Shown: positions 26,332 through 33,868 of the stretch, piece after piece
Position numbering within the stretch: the stretch's first letter is position 1
Layout: each line of letters opens with the position of its first letter
NCBI RefSeq assembly: GCF_003265325.1
Contig: NZ_QGNX01000011.1
Coordinates: forward strand, 1 to 41,005
Length of the DNA stretch: 41,005 nucleotides
Direction of reading: 5' to 3'
DNA from: Oceanibium sediminis
GTDB lineage: Bacteria; Pseudomonadota; Alphaproteobacteria; Rhodobacterales; Rhodobacteraceae
The notes under the pieces: generated by a model
What the model was told of the DNA's origin: nothing
Seen by the model: the letters and a program-made list of their open reading frames with translations, nothing else
Databases searched by the model: none
Made by a program: the position numbers and the translations under genes

Positions 26332-26364
26332 AAAAACGGGCCCCGCCGGCAAGACGGGGCCCGT
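26332..26364 (-). terminator. Intra-operon terminator between dctP and dctQ
   Basis: ACGGGCCCCG and CGGGGCCCGT form a perfect 10-base stem with a 9-base loop. Read on the minus strand it is followed by TTTTTG, the form of a rho-independent terminator. It lies 28 bases after dctP and just before the dctQ ribosome site, so partial read-through would give more binding protein than permease. Confidence 0.85.
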
Positions 26365-26391
26365 GGATCACTCATTGCCGGCGGGGGCGCC

Positions 26392-27405
26392 TCAGTTGCC
26401 CACCAAGCCCAGCTGGCCGAGGTAGTCGAGGTGGCTTTGCACCAGGGCTTCGGCTTCCGGGCTGGTCGCGAACTCGGGCCAGGTGGCCTGGGCGGCGTTG
26501 CGGAACTGCTGGCGGTCCTCGGTGGACCATTCATGCAGGGTGACGCCCGCTTCGCGCAGACGCGCGGCGGCCTGGGTGTTCAGCACCTGGAACTGCAGCG
26601 CCGTGCGCAGCGCGAGGGACTCCATCGCCACCTTCATGATGCGCTGGTGATGCTCGGGCATCGCGTCAAAGACGGACTTGTTGCAGGCCAGGTGATCCGA
26701 CGGCATGGAATGAAAGCCGGGATAGTTGGCGTGCTTGACCAGGTCGTACAGGCCGATGGACTCGTTGTTGGCCAGGCCCGAGTAGTCGGCGGCGTCGATG
26801 ATGCCGGTCTCGATCGCGGTGAAGACCTCGGTGAAGTCCATCACCACCGGGACGGCGCCAAGCTTCTCGAAGATCTTGGTTTCCATCCCCGGGGGGGAGC
26901 GGAACTTCCAGCCCTGAAGGTCCTCGACCCCGGCGATCGGCGTGTTGGAGGACAGGGATTCCTGGCCGTAGACCCACCACCCGATCAGCTCCATGTCATA
27001 CTTGTTGTAGAGCTCCTGCGCCGCCTCGAGGCCGCCGCCGTAGTAGAGCCAGGACAGCTGCTGGTAGGGATCGTCATAGCCGCCCATGATGTCGCCCACG
27101 AACTGGAACGCGGGGTTCTTGCCGGTCTGGTAGGCGCCGCCGGTCATGTCGCAGTCCAGTATCCCGGTTGCTGCCGCGTCGAAGGTCTCGACCGAGCCGA
27201 CGACGGAGGACGAGTAGAACATCTCGATCTGGATTTCGCCGTTCGACATGGTCTGGACGTTGTCCACGAACTCGGAGGCAAGCTTGCCGGATGTCTGCTC
27301 CGGCCCGTAATGGGTCTGGATGCGCAAGGTCGTGGTTTGCGCCATGGCGCCGAGCGCCATGATGGATGCTGCCGCGGTGCCCGCGACGAGATGGGTGAGT
27401 TTCAC
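26392..27405 (-). CDS. dctP: TRAP transporter substrate-binding protein (DctP)
   Basis: This 337-residue periplasmic binding protein has a signal peptide ending near residue 22 (MALGAMA) and then TTTLRIQTHYGPEQTSGK. The conserved carboxylate-binding Arg is expected in LQGWKFRSPPG (near residue 168), and FTEVFTAIETGIIDAAD is the usual family motif. The sequence resembles the binders of the mannitol/chloroaromatic-type TRAP group, so the substrate may be an organic acid. A GTG start is used, with GGGAGGAACGGAA in front. A GntR regulator is divergent. Confidence 0.9.
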   Translation of the reverse strand: MKLTHLVAGTAAASIMALGAMAQTTTLRIQTHYGPEQTSGKLASEFVDNVQTMSNGEIQIEMFYSSSVVGSVETFDAAATGILDCDMTGGAYQTGKNPAFQFVGDIMGGYDDPYQQLSWLYYGGGLEAAQELYNKYDMELIGWWVYGQESLSSNTPIAGVEDLQGWKFRSPPGMETKIFEKLGAVPVVMDFTEVFTAIETGIIDAADYSGLANNESIGLYDLVKHANYPGFHSMPSDHLACNKSVFDAMPEHHQRIMKVAMESLALRTALQFQVLNTQAAARLREAGVTLHEWSTEDRQQFRNAAQATWPEFATSPEAEALVQSHLDYLGQLGLVGN

Positions 27406-27520
27406 TTCCGTTCCTCCCTTTATCGCCTGGTTCGGGCGACGATATATGTATGTTTCCGGGCCCCTCTTCCGGGGGTCCTTGAGGAACGCTAGACTGACTC
27501 GCCCAACTCTGGCAAGTTGT

Positions 27521-27532
27521 TTGGTATACCAA
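27521..27532. promoter_or_regulatory. GntR operator TTGGTATACCAA
   Basis: TTGGTATACCAA is a perfect 12-base palindrome in the divergent region between dctP and the GntR gene, 63 bases before the regulator start. The TGGTATACCA core is typical of FadR/VanR-type GntR operators. A near copy lies at 29416-29427. It is the probable site of autoregulation and of control of the TRAP cluster. Confidence 0.85.
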
Positions 27533-27594
27533 GGGGCCGAAAATGCGTGATCCGGGGGAACCGGGCGGTCGCCGCGAATGGGAGAAGAAGAATC

Positions 27595-28296
27595 GTGTCC
27601 TTACCTGACACCGATCTGTCCGGCGGGGTGGCCGCGCGGGTCGAGACCGATTTCCGCACCTTGCCGGAAAAAGCTGCGGAGGATCTGCGCCGCCGGATCC
27701 TGCTGGGCGAATTCGCCCCGGGCGAGACCCTGCCCGAACGGGAAACCGCAACCGCGCTTGGCGTCAGCCGCACCCCACTGCGCGAGGCGCTGCGCATCCT
27801 TGCGAACGAGGGGCTGGTGGATATCCGCCCGGCGCGCAGCCCGAGCGTGGCGAACCCGACGGCGGCCGAGCTCAGCCAGCTGTTCTCGGTCATGCGGGTG
27901 CTCGAGGCGCTGGCGGGCGAGCTGACCTGCATCTCGGGCAGCGACGCGCAGATCGCGGGAATCGGCGCGTTGCACGAGGCCCTGTCCGAGATTGACCCGG
28001 CGGAAAGTCCGATCGACTTCTTCAACGCGGACATGGCGTTCCACAAGGCGATCGCGGTGGCCAGCGGCAACGAGCCGCTGCTGAAGACCCACAAGGAATA
28101 CAATGCGCGCCTGTGGCGGGCGCGCTTCCTGACCTCGCGGGTGCGGACCGATCGTGAGCGTATCCTGCGCGAACATGGCGACATCGTCGCCGGGCTGGAG
28201 GCGCGGGACACGCGCTGGACCTCGGCTGTGCTGGACAGCCATTTGCGCAGCGCGAACAGGAAGATCGTGGCGATCCTTGAGGAGTCCGGGGCCTGA
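27595..28296 (+). CDS. GntR-family (FCD domain) transcriptional regulator
   Basis: This 233-residue regulator has an N-terminal winged helix (about residues 22-90, with GETLPERETATALGVSRTPLREALRILANEGLV split across the helices) and a C-terminal FCD ligand domain with metal-binding His in ADMAFHKAI, REHGDI and LDSHLRSAN. It probably represses the divergent TRAP operon until its effector, likely the transported acid or an early product, is bound. A GTG start at 27595 follows GGGAGAAG; the frame extends to a TTG at 27517 but that would overlap the operator. Confidence 0.88.
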   Translation: MSLPDTDLSGGVAARVETDFRTLPEKAAEDLRRRILLGEFAPGETLPERETATALGVSRTPLREALRILANEGLVDIRPARSPSVANPTAAELSQLFSVMRVLEALAGELTCISGSDAQIAGIGALHEALSEIDPAESPIDFFNADMAFHKAIAVASGNEPLLKTHKEYNARLWRARFLTSRVRTDRERILREHGDIVAGLEARDTRWTSAVLDSHLRSANRKIVAILEESGA

Positions 28297-28320
28297 GATA
28301 GCCCCTGGCCCAAGGTGCTT

Positions 28321-28415
28321 GGCGGAGTGAGCCAGCGGCGGGCCTGACGGCCCATTCCCATGCCCCCACCCCCGCTTGCGCGGGGGCGGGGCCCGTGGCG
28401 CCCGGGGTCACCGCC
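28321..28415. repeat. Three-way-junction-like hairpin element between convergent genes
   Basis: GGCGG-TGA (28321-28330) can pair with TCACCGCC (28408-28415), enclosing hairpin GGGCC/GGCCC (28340-28353, loop TGAC) and a long GC hairpin (28364-28391, loop TTGC, one mismatch). Hairpins are joined by CATTCCC. The same order of parts, CATTCCC linker and trailing CGCCCGGGG recur at 37389-37463. It lies between the convergent GntR and 2-hydroxyacid dehydrogenase genes and may end both transcripts. Confidence 0.6.
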
Positions 28416-28419
28416 CCTC

Positions 28420-29355
28420 TTAGTTGACGGGGGTGAGCAGCGAGGTTCCGGCGAAGAACGCGGCGAGGTTGGCGCGTTGCAGCTTGCCCATTTCCTGGCG
28501 CGTCTCCACCGTGGCGGAGGCCTGGTGCGGCTGGAGCAGCACGTTGTCGAGCGCGGCGAAACGCGGGTCGGCGTCCGGTTCGGAGGCAAAGACATCCAGC
28601 GCCGCACCCCCCAGCGCGCCGCTTTCCAGAGCGTCCAGCAGGGCGGCCTCATCCACCGTCGATCCGCGCGAGATATTGACCAGAACGCCTTTCGGCCCGA
28701 GCGCTGCGATCACCTCGGCCGAGGCGAGTCCGGCCGTCTCGGGGCCGCCGGAGAGCGCGACGACGAGGATGTCCACCTCTGCCGCCAACGCCTCCGGCGT
28801 GGCGACATGGGTCCAGCCCGCGGGCGTGTCCTTCGGTGCGCGCGACCAGTAGCTGATCTGCATGTCGAAGGCGGTCATGCGCTCCGCGATGGCCCGCCCG
28901 ATCCGCCCGAGCCCAAGGATGCCCACGCGCTTGCCCGAGAACTTGCGCTGCAACGGAAAATCCCCCTTCGCGGCCCAGTCGCCCGAACGCACCCAGGCGT
29001 CGGCCCTGGGGATCTGGCGGAACAGCCCCAGCGCCATGCCAAGGGCAAGGTCGGCCACATCGTCCGTCAGGACATCCGGCGTGTTGGTCACCTTGATGCC
29101 GCGCGCGCTGGCGGCGGCCACGTCTATAGCGTCATAACCGACGCCGAAATTCGCGATCAGGCCAAGGTTCGGCAGCGCGTCCATCTCGGCCGCGCCGAAG
29201 CGGCTGTGTCCCTTGAAGGCCACGGCGCGCAGCTTTGCCGCAACTGCCGGGGACAGCTCCCCGGGGACGCCGGTGTGCAGCGTGTAGTCGGCCTCCATCC
29301 CCTTGATATCCCACTCGGGATAGGTGCCTATGGTCAGAATGTCCGCTTTCTGCAT
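28420..29355 (-). CDS. D-2-hydroxyacid dehydrogenase (glyoxylate/hydroxypyruvate reductase type)
   Basis: This 311-residue NAD(P)-dependent dehydrogenase has the Rossmann motif GILGLGRIG (about residues 146-154) and the catalytic set Arg in NISRGSTVDE, Glu in ALDVFASEPDAD and His in LQPHQASAT. It resembles GhrB-type glyoxylate and hydroxypyruvate reductases. The ATG at 29355 follows AAAAGGAAACC. A copy of the GntR palindrome lies 61 bases upstream, so it is probably co-regulated with the TRAP cluster. It may reduce a keto acid product of that pathway, or glyoxylate. Confidence 0.86.
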   Translation of the reverse strand: MQKADILTIGTYPEWDIKGMEADYTLHTGVPGELSPAVAAKLRAVAFKGHSRFGAAEMDALPNLGLIANFGVGYDAIDVAAASARGIKVTNTPDVLTDDVADLALGMALGLFRQIPRADAWVRSGDWAAKGDFPLQRKFSGKRVGILGLGRIGRAIAERMTAFDMQISYWSRAPKDTPAGWTHVATPEALAAEVDILVVALSGGPETAGLASAEVIAALGPKGVLVNISRGSTVDEAALLDALESGALGGAALDVFASEPDADPRFAALDNVLLQPHQASATVETRQEMGKLQRANLAAFFAGTSLLTPVN

Positions 29356-29415
29356 CGGGGTTTCCTTTTCGCTGCCCATGTTCAAGGATGCGGTCGGCGC
29401 GTACCGCTTCCGCCC

Positions 29416-29427
29416 TTGGTATACCAG
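29416..29427. promoter_or_regulatory. Second GntR operator copy TTGGTATACCAG
   Basis: TTGGTATACCAG shares 11 of 12 bases with the palindrome at 27521-27532. It lies in the divergent region between the 2-hydroxyacid dehydrogenase and the FAD oxidoreductase gene on the other strand, so both may be controlled by the GntR protein. Confidence 0.8.
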
Positions 29428-29492
29428 CGGGGACTGTAGGTCGCGCGCCGCGTAATGCCCAGAAAAAATACCTGACAAGGGGGGAACGGATC

Positions 29493-29582
29493 ATGAGAGC
29501 AGCACATCGGACCACGGTTATGACGGCGGGCCCGGCCCGGGGCTGCCCGCCGGTTCGCGCAGGGGCCCGACACCATGGCTAA
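29493..29582 (+). CDS. Possible 29-aa leader ORF coupled to the FAD oxidoreductase
   Basis: An ATG at 29493 with the strong ribosome site AAGGGGGG eight bases upstream opens a 29-codon frame beginning MRAAHRTTVMTAG. It stops at TAA overlapping the start of the next gene by eight bases (29575). The peptide is unknown, and its sequence is basic. The overlap would let a terminating ribosome re-initiate at the oxidoreductase start, whose own ribosome site is weak. It may also be coincidence. Confidence 0.4.
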   Translation: MRAAHRTTVMTAGPARGCPPVRAGARHHG

Positions 29583-30777
29583 GTTCAGCGATGCGCCGAC
29601 CCACGCGGGCTATGACGTCGTGATTGTCGGCGGCGGGATCATGGGCTGCGCGGCGGCCTGTTTCACCGCCCTCGACCCCGGTTTCCAGGGGCGCATCCTG
29701 GTGGTGGAGCGGGACCCGACTTACGAATTCGCGACAACCTCGCAGACCAACTCCTGCATCCGGCAGCAGTTTTCCAACCCGCTGAACATCGCGATAAGCC
29801 GCTTCGCCGCCGGATACCTGCGGAATTTCGCTGAGGAGATCGGCGACGAAGCCGCCCCCGCGATCAGGCTGGACGGCTTCGGCTACCTCTACCTCGCCAA
29901 CACGCCCGAGGGGGCCGCGCGGCTTGAGGTGAACCACGCCGTGCAGCGCGCCGAAGGGGTCGCGGTGGACCTGCTCGACCCGGCCGCGCTGGCGCAGCGC
30001 TTTCCCTGGATGGTGGTCGATGACCTGCTGCTCGGCTCTCACGGGGGGCCGGACGAGGGGTATTTCGACGGCGCGGCGATGTTCGAGGGCTGGGGCCGCC
30101 GGGCGCGGCAGCTCGGCGTCGAGTTCCTCGCGGCAGAGGTCGTGCAGATCGCCCATGTCGGGAACCGGGTGCAGGGCGTCATGCTGGCGGACGGAACCGT
30201 GCTGGGGGCCGGGCACGTTGTGAATGCCGCCGGGCCGCGCGCCGACCGGGTCGCGGCGATGGCGGGGGTGGAACTGCCGGTCGCGCCGCGCAAGCGCCTC
30301 AGCTTCATCTTCGAGGCGGAGGAGCTGGCGGGCTTTCCTCTGCTGATCGATCCGAGCGGGGTGCATGTCCGGCGCGACGGGACCGGCTACCTCGCCGGGG
30401 CCGCGCCGATGGGCAGCGACATCCCCCGGGACGACACTGATTTCGCCGAGGAACCGGACGTCTGGGAGGAAAAGGTCTGGCCGCTGCTGGCCGCTCGTGT
30501 CCCGGCGTTCGAGCGTTTGCGGCTGCGTACCTCCTGGGTGGGCTGGTACGAGATGAACCTGCTCGACCAGAACGCCATCGTCGGCCCCGTGCCGGGGTTG
30601 GAGAACTTCTTGCTGATGAACGGTTTTTCCGGTCACGGGCTGCAACAGGCCCCCGCGATGGGGCGCGCGATATCCGAGCTGATCGTCTCGGGCGGCTACC
30701 GAACGCTCGACCTTGGCCCGCTCGGGCTGCAGCGGGTGATTGAGGGGCGGGCCTTCGGCGAGGTGAACGTGATCTGA
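29575..30777 (+). CDS. DAO-family FAD-dependent oxidoreductase (FOXRED1-like)
   Basis: This 400-residue flavoprotein has the N-terminal FAD motif VVIVGGGIMG (residues 15-24), a QTNSCIRQQFSN segment near residue 58-70 and the C-terminal LMNGFSGHGLQQAPAMG. Such bacterial members resemble sarcosine or dimethylglycine oxidase-like enzymes and FOXRED1. Substrate unknown, but an N-methyl or amino acid is likely by family. The ATG at 29575 has only a modest AGGGG site and overlaps a possible leader ORF. The zinc ABC permease gene is convergent, six bases away. Confidence 0.84.
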   Translation: MAKFSDAPTHAGYDVVIVGGGIMGCAAACFTALDPGFQGRILVVERDPTYEFATTSQTNSCIRQQFSNPLNIAISRFAAGYLRNFAEEIGDEAAPAIRLDGFGYLYLANTPEGAARLEVNHAVQRAEGVAVDLLDPAALAQRFPWMVVDDLLLGSHGGPDEGYFDGAAMFEGWGRRARQLGVEFLAAEVVQIAHVGNRVQGVMLADGTVLGAGHVVNAAGPRADRVAAMAGVELPVAPRKRLSFIFEAEELAGFPLLIDPSGVHVRRDGTGYLAGAAPMGSDIPRDDTDFAEEPDVWEEKVWPLLAARVPAFERLRLRTSWVGWYEMNLLDQNAIVGPVPGLENFLLMNGFSGHGLQQAPAMGRAISELIVSGGYRTLDLGPLGLQRVIEGRAFGEVNVI

Positions 30778-30783
30778 GCCGGC

Positions 30784-31569
30784 TCAGCGCCGGCCCGACA
30801 CAAGCGTCGTGACGAGGAAGATCGCCACCGCGACGATGATGATCGACGGCCCGGCGGGCGTGTCCATCTGCGCCGACAGTTGCAGCCCGAGGATGGTGGC
30901 GAGCGCCGCGATCGCGCTGCCGAGCGCGGCCATCGCCTCGGGGCTGCGCGCCAGCGGGCGAGCGGCGGCGGCGGGGATGATGAGCATCGCGGTGATCAGC
31001 AGCGCCCCGATCACCTGCAGCGCCACGGCGACAAGCGCCGCCAGCGCCAGGGTCAGGATCAGCTGCTCGCGCTTTGGGTCGATGTGCCGCGCCGCGGCCA
31101 GGTCGGCGTTCATGGTCGCCAGCAACAGTGGTTGCCAGCGCCAGAGCATCACCCCGAGCACCAGCGCCGCGCCGCCCCAGATCACCAGCAGGTCGCTGCG
31201 CCCGACGGCGAGGATGTCCCCGAACAGGTAGCCCATCAGGTCCGCGCGCACGCCGGGAAGGAAGGACACCGCGATCAGCCCCGCCGCCAGCGCGCCGTGG
31301 GACACGACGCCCAGCACCGTGTCCACGCCCGTGCCGCGCCCGCTGAGCGCGGTGATGATCAGCGCCGTGGCCGCCGCGACCGCCGCGACCCCGATGAAGA
31401 TCGATACCGAAAAGGCCAGCGACAGCGCGACTCCAAGGATCGCGGCATGGGCTGTCGCATCCCCGAAATAGGCCATCCGCCGCCAGACGACGAAGGCCCC
31501 GAGCGGCCCGGCTGCCAGCGCCACTGCCAGCCCCGCCAGCGTGGCGCGCACCAGGAAATCGTCCAGCAT
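30784..31569 (-). CDS. znuB: Zinc ABC transporter permease
   Basis: This 261-residue inner-membrane protein of the ABC-3 family has about eight hydrophobic segments and the family loop VLGVVSHGALAAG and ADLMGYLFGDIL. It forms the channel for high-affinity zinc import. The start overlaps the znuC stop by one base (TGATG). It closes the zur-znuC-znuB operon. Confidence 0.92.
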   Translation of the reverse strand: MLDDFLVRATLAGLAVALAAGPLGAFVVWRRMAYFGDATAHAAILGVALSLAFSVSIFIGVAAVAAATALIITALSGRGTGVDTVLGVVSHGALAAGLIAVSFLPGVRADLMGYLFGDILAVGRSDLLVIWGGAALVLGVMLWRWQPLLLATMNADLAAARHIDPKREQLILTLALAALVAVALQVIGALLITAMLIIPAAAARPLARSPEAMAALGSAIAALATILGLQLSAQMDTPAGPSIIIVAVAIFLVTTLVSGRR

Positions 31570-32315
31570 CAGGGCGCGTCCGCGTGGTGGTGATCGTGAT
31601 CGTGGGGGCCATGCGCGTGATCGTGTTCGTGCCGGTACAGCGCCAACGTGCCCTCGGTCCCAAGCCCGAACAGCGCGCGATAGGCGGGCGCCTCGGACAC
31701 CACGGTCGGCGTGCCCTCGCAGCAGATGTGCCCGTTGAGGCAGATCACCCGGTCGGACGCGCTCATCACCACGTGCAGGTCGTGGCTGATCATCAGGACC
31801 GCGCAGCCGAGTTCCTGGCGGACCTCCTCGATCAGGCGGTAGAAGGCGGCGGTGCCCGGCTGGTCCAGTCCCTGCGTCGCCTCGTCCAGCGCCAGCAGTT
31901 CGGGGCGCTGCAACAGCGCCTGGGCCAGCATCACGCGCTGGAACTCCCCGCCCGATAGGTTGGCGATCTGCGCGGCGGCGAGATGCGCCACGCCGACCCG
32001 CGCCAGCATCTCGTCGCGGGCCCGCGCCGGGTGGCGGTCGCCCAGCGACAAGAAGCGCGAGACGGTGATCGGCAGCGAGCGGTCGACGCTGAGCTTCTGG
32101 GGCACATAGCCGACCCGCAGGCCCGGCTTGCGGATCACCTGGCCCGCCGCCGGGGCCTGCGCGCCGATCAGCAGGCGCATCAGGCTGGACTTGCCCGAGC
32201 CGTTTGGCCCGACCACGGTGACGATCTCCCCCGGTTCCAGGCTCAGCGAGATCCCGTGCAGGACCTCGCGGGCGCCGTAGCGCACGGCGACGTCCCGCGC
32301 CTCGACAAGGCTCAT
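31569..32315 (-). CDS. znuC: Zinc ABC transporter ATP-binding protein
   Basis: This 248-residue ATPase has Walker A GPNGSGKSS, ABC signature LSGGEFQR and Walker B LLALDEATQGLD, plus a His-rich tail HEHDHAHGPHDHDHHH near the C-terminus that can bind zinc. It powers the ZnuABC importer. The start overlaps the zur stop as ATGA, and the gene is followed by znuB. Confidence 0.93.
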   Translation of the reverse strand: MSLVEARDVAVRYGAREVLHGISLSLEPGEIVTVVGPNGSGKSSLMRLLIGAQAPAAGQVIRKPGLRVGYVPQKLSVDRSLPITVSRFLSLGDRHPARARDEMLARVGVAHLAAAQIANLSGGEFQRVMLAQALLQRPELLALDEATQGLDQPGTAAFYRLIEEVRQELGCAVLMISHDLHVVMSASDRVICLNGHICCEGTPTVVSEAPAYRALFGLGTEGTLALYRHEHDHAHGPHDHDHHHADAP

Positions 32316-32797
32316 GGCTGGCCCCCCTGGCAGTCGGGGCACAGGCCCAGAGCCTCGACCACGGTGCGCTCGATCGCGAAGCCCGCGTCCGCAGCGGCGG
32401 CCCCGAGGTGCCCCGCATCCTGGTCGCGCGGGGATTCGGCCACCCGGTCGCAGCGCCGGCAGATCAGGAAGGCGGCGTCATGCTCCGCCTGCGGATCGAC
32501 GCAGGCGACGAAGGCGTTCAGCCGCTCGATCCGGTGCGCCAGCCCGTTCTCGCACAGGAAGTTCAGCGCGCGGTAGGCCACCGGGGGTTGCGCGGGCTGG
32601 CCATCCTCGCGCAGCCGCTCGAGGATTTCATAGGCCCCGAGCGCGCGATGCGCCTCCAGCAGGATTTCGAGCACCCGCGCGCGGGCCGGGGTCAGCCGCA
32701 GGTTGCGCGCCGCGCACAGGGTCTGCGCGGCGTGCAGGGCGCTGGCGGCGCAGCGCGCGTGGTCATGGGCGCGAAAGGCGAGGTCGGGGCTGGGCAT
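32312..32797 (-). CDS. zur: Zur, zinc-responsive Fur-family regulator
   Basis: This 161-residue Fur-family protein has the N-terminal winged helix (LTPARARVLEILLEAHRALGAYEIL, written here in parts) and structural-zinc CxxC pairs Cys113/116 (ICRRC) and Cys153/156 (LCPDC). The link to znuC, overlapping by ATGA, identifies it as Zur rather than Fur. It should repress the znu genes when zinc is plentiful. A perfect inverted repeat 14 bases upstream is the probable operator, giving autoregulation. Confidence 0.9.
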   Translation of the reverse strand: MPSPDLAFRAHDHARCAASALHAAQTLCAARNLRLTPARARVLEILLEAHRALGAYEILERLREDGQPAQPPVAYRALNFLCENGLAHRIERLNAFVACVDPQAEHDAAFLICRRCDRVAESPRDQDAGHLGAAAADAGFAIERTVVEALGLCPDCQGGQP

Positions 32798-32810
32798 GGC
32801 GGTTCTTGTC

Positions 32811-32827
32811 CTGTTACAAGGTAACAG
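32811..32827. promoter_or_regulatory. Zur-box-like palindrome upstream of zur
   Basis: CTGTTACAAGGTAACAG is a 7-base perfect inverted repeat with a 3-base spacer. It matches 12 of 15 positions of the Zur-type TGTTATAATATAACA. It lies between zur and the divergent universal stress gene, so it may control both. Confidence 0.8.
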
Positions 32828-32944
32828 TTAAGCTGCCCCGCTGGATTTTGCAACGCGCGCTTCGGGTATTGATCCATCGCAAATGCAAGAGGCCCCCGGG
32901 TCGCGTAAGCTGCTGTTCAGGCACAATGCTTCAAGGGGAACGAA

Positions 32945-33775
32945 ATGACTTATCCATCCTACCTGACCGTTCTGCGCCCGGATCAGGACGACGCGATGCT
33001 GAAGGCGTGCATGACGCTGACGGAAGGGGCGTATCTGCACGTGATGGTGGTCGCCAAGGCACCGCCCCCCCCGGCGAGTTCCTATGACATGCTGAACGGC
33101 ACCGCTTGGCTTGAGGCATCGGACCTGGCGCGCAACGCCGCGAAGGAGCGCGCGGACGAAGTCGAAGCGCTGCTCGCCAAGGCGGGGCAGGAAGGCGCGG
33201 TCACCAGCCATGTCGCGGGCCCCGTGCACCTGGCCGACTTGGTCGCCGCGGCAAGCCGGACGACGGACCTTGTGCTTCTGCCCCGGATCCTGGCGGATCA
33301 CCCGGGCCTGCACCATGCGCTGGTGACGGGGGCGCTGTTTGACAGCGGCGCGCCGGTGATGACCTTCGATCCGTCCAAGCCGCCAAAGCAGGTGCCCGGC
33401 CACGTGCTCGTCGCCTGGAACGCCACGCCCGAGGGCGGGCGCGCGCTGCGTGCGGCGATTCCCGTGCTGAAGGTGGCCAAGCAGGTGACGCTGCTGCTGA
33501 TTGATCCCCAGCCCAGCCCGCGCGGCCACAGCGTGGAGCCGGGGGCGGACGTCGCCGCATACCTGTCGCGCCACGGCGTGCACGCGGATGTGCTGAAGGT
33601 CCCGGGCGAGGGCCGCCGGGAAGAGGAAGAGATCGCCCGCCAGGTCAACGCCCTGGGCGCGGACCTGCTGGTGATGGGGGGCTACGGCCATTCCCGCCTG
33701 CGTGAGCGGATCTTCGGTGGCACGACACAGGCGATCCTGGCCGACCCGCCCTGTGCGGTTCTGCTGGCACACTGA
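32945..33775 (+). CDS. Universal stress protein (tandem UspA)
   Basis: This 276-residue protein has two Usp-like halves. The second half carries the ATP-binding glycine motif GGYGHSRLRERIFGG near residue 244-258 and ends PPCAVLLAH; the first half lacks it. Family role: stress tolerance via nucleotide binding. AAGGGGAACGA precedes the ATG. It lies divergent to zur across the palindrome at 32811, so zinc control is possible. A hairpin follows the stop. Confidence 0.87.
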   Translation: MTYPSYLTVLRPDQDDAMLKACMTLTEGAYLHVMVVAKAPPPPASSYDMLNGTAWLEASDLARNAAKERADEVEALLAKAGQEGAVTSHVAGPVHLADLVAAASRTTDLVLLPRILADHPGLHHALVTGALFDSGAPVMTFDPSKPPKQVPGHVLVAWNATPEGGRALRAAIPVLKVAKQVTLLLIDPQPSPRGHSVEPGADVAAYLSRHGVHADVLKVPGEGRREEEEIARQVNALGADLLVMGGYGHSRLRERIFGGTTQAILADPPCAVLLAH

Positions 33776-33787
33776 GGAATTCCCTCA

Positions 33788-33813
33788 CGGCAAGCCCGGT
33801 TGCGGGCTTGCCG
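33788..33813 (+). terminator. Terminator-like hairpin after the Usp gene
   Basis: CGGCAAGCCCG and CGGGCTTGCCG form a perfect 11-base stem with a 4-base loop, 13 bases after the stop codon. There is no T-run downstream, so termination strength is uncertain. Confidence 0.65.
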
Positions 33814-33837
33814 CCCAAGGGGTCAATGGGTCAAATG

Positions 33838-33860
33838 CCGGTTGAAACGCCATCAACCGG
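33838..33860 (+). promoter_or_regulatory. Inverted repeat just upstream of the MRJP-like gene
   Basis: CCGGTTGA and TCAACCGG form a perfect 8-base inverted repeat around AACGCCA. It ends 8 bases before the ATG at 33869 and includes the weak ribosome site CGGGATAA. It could be an operator or an mRNA hairpin limiting translation. Confidence 0.5.
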
Positions 33861-33868
33861 GATAATTC

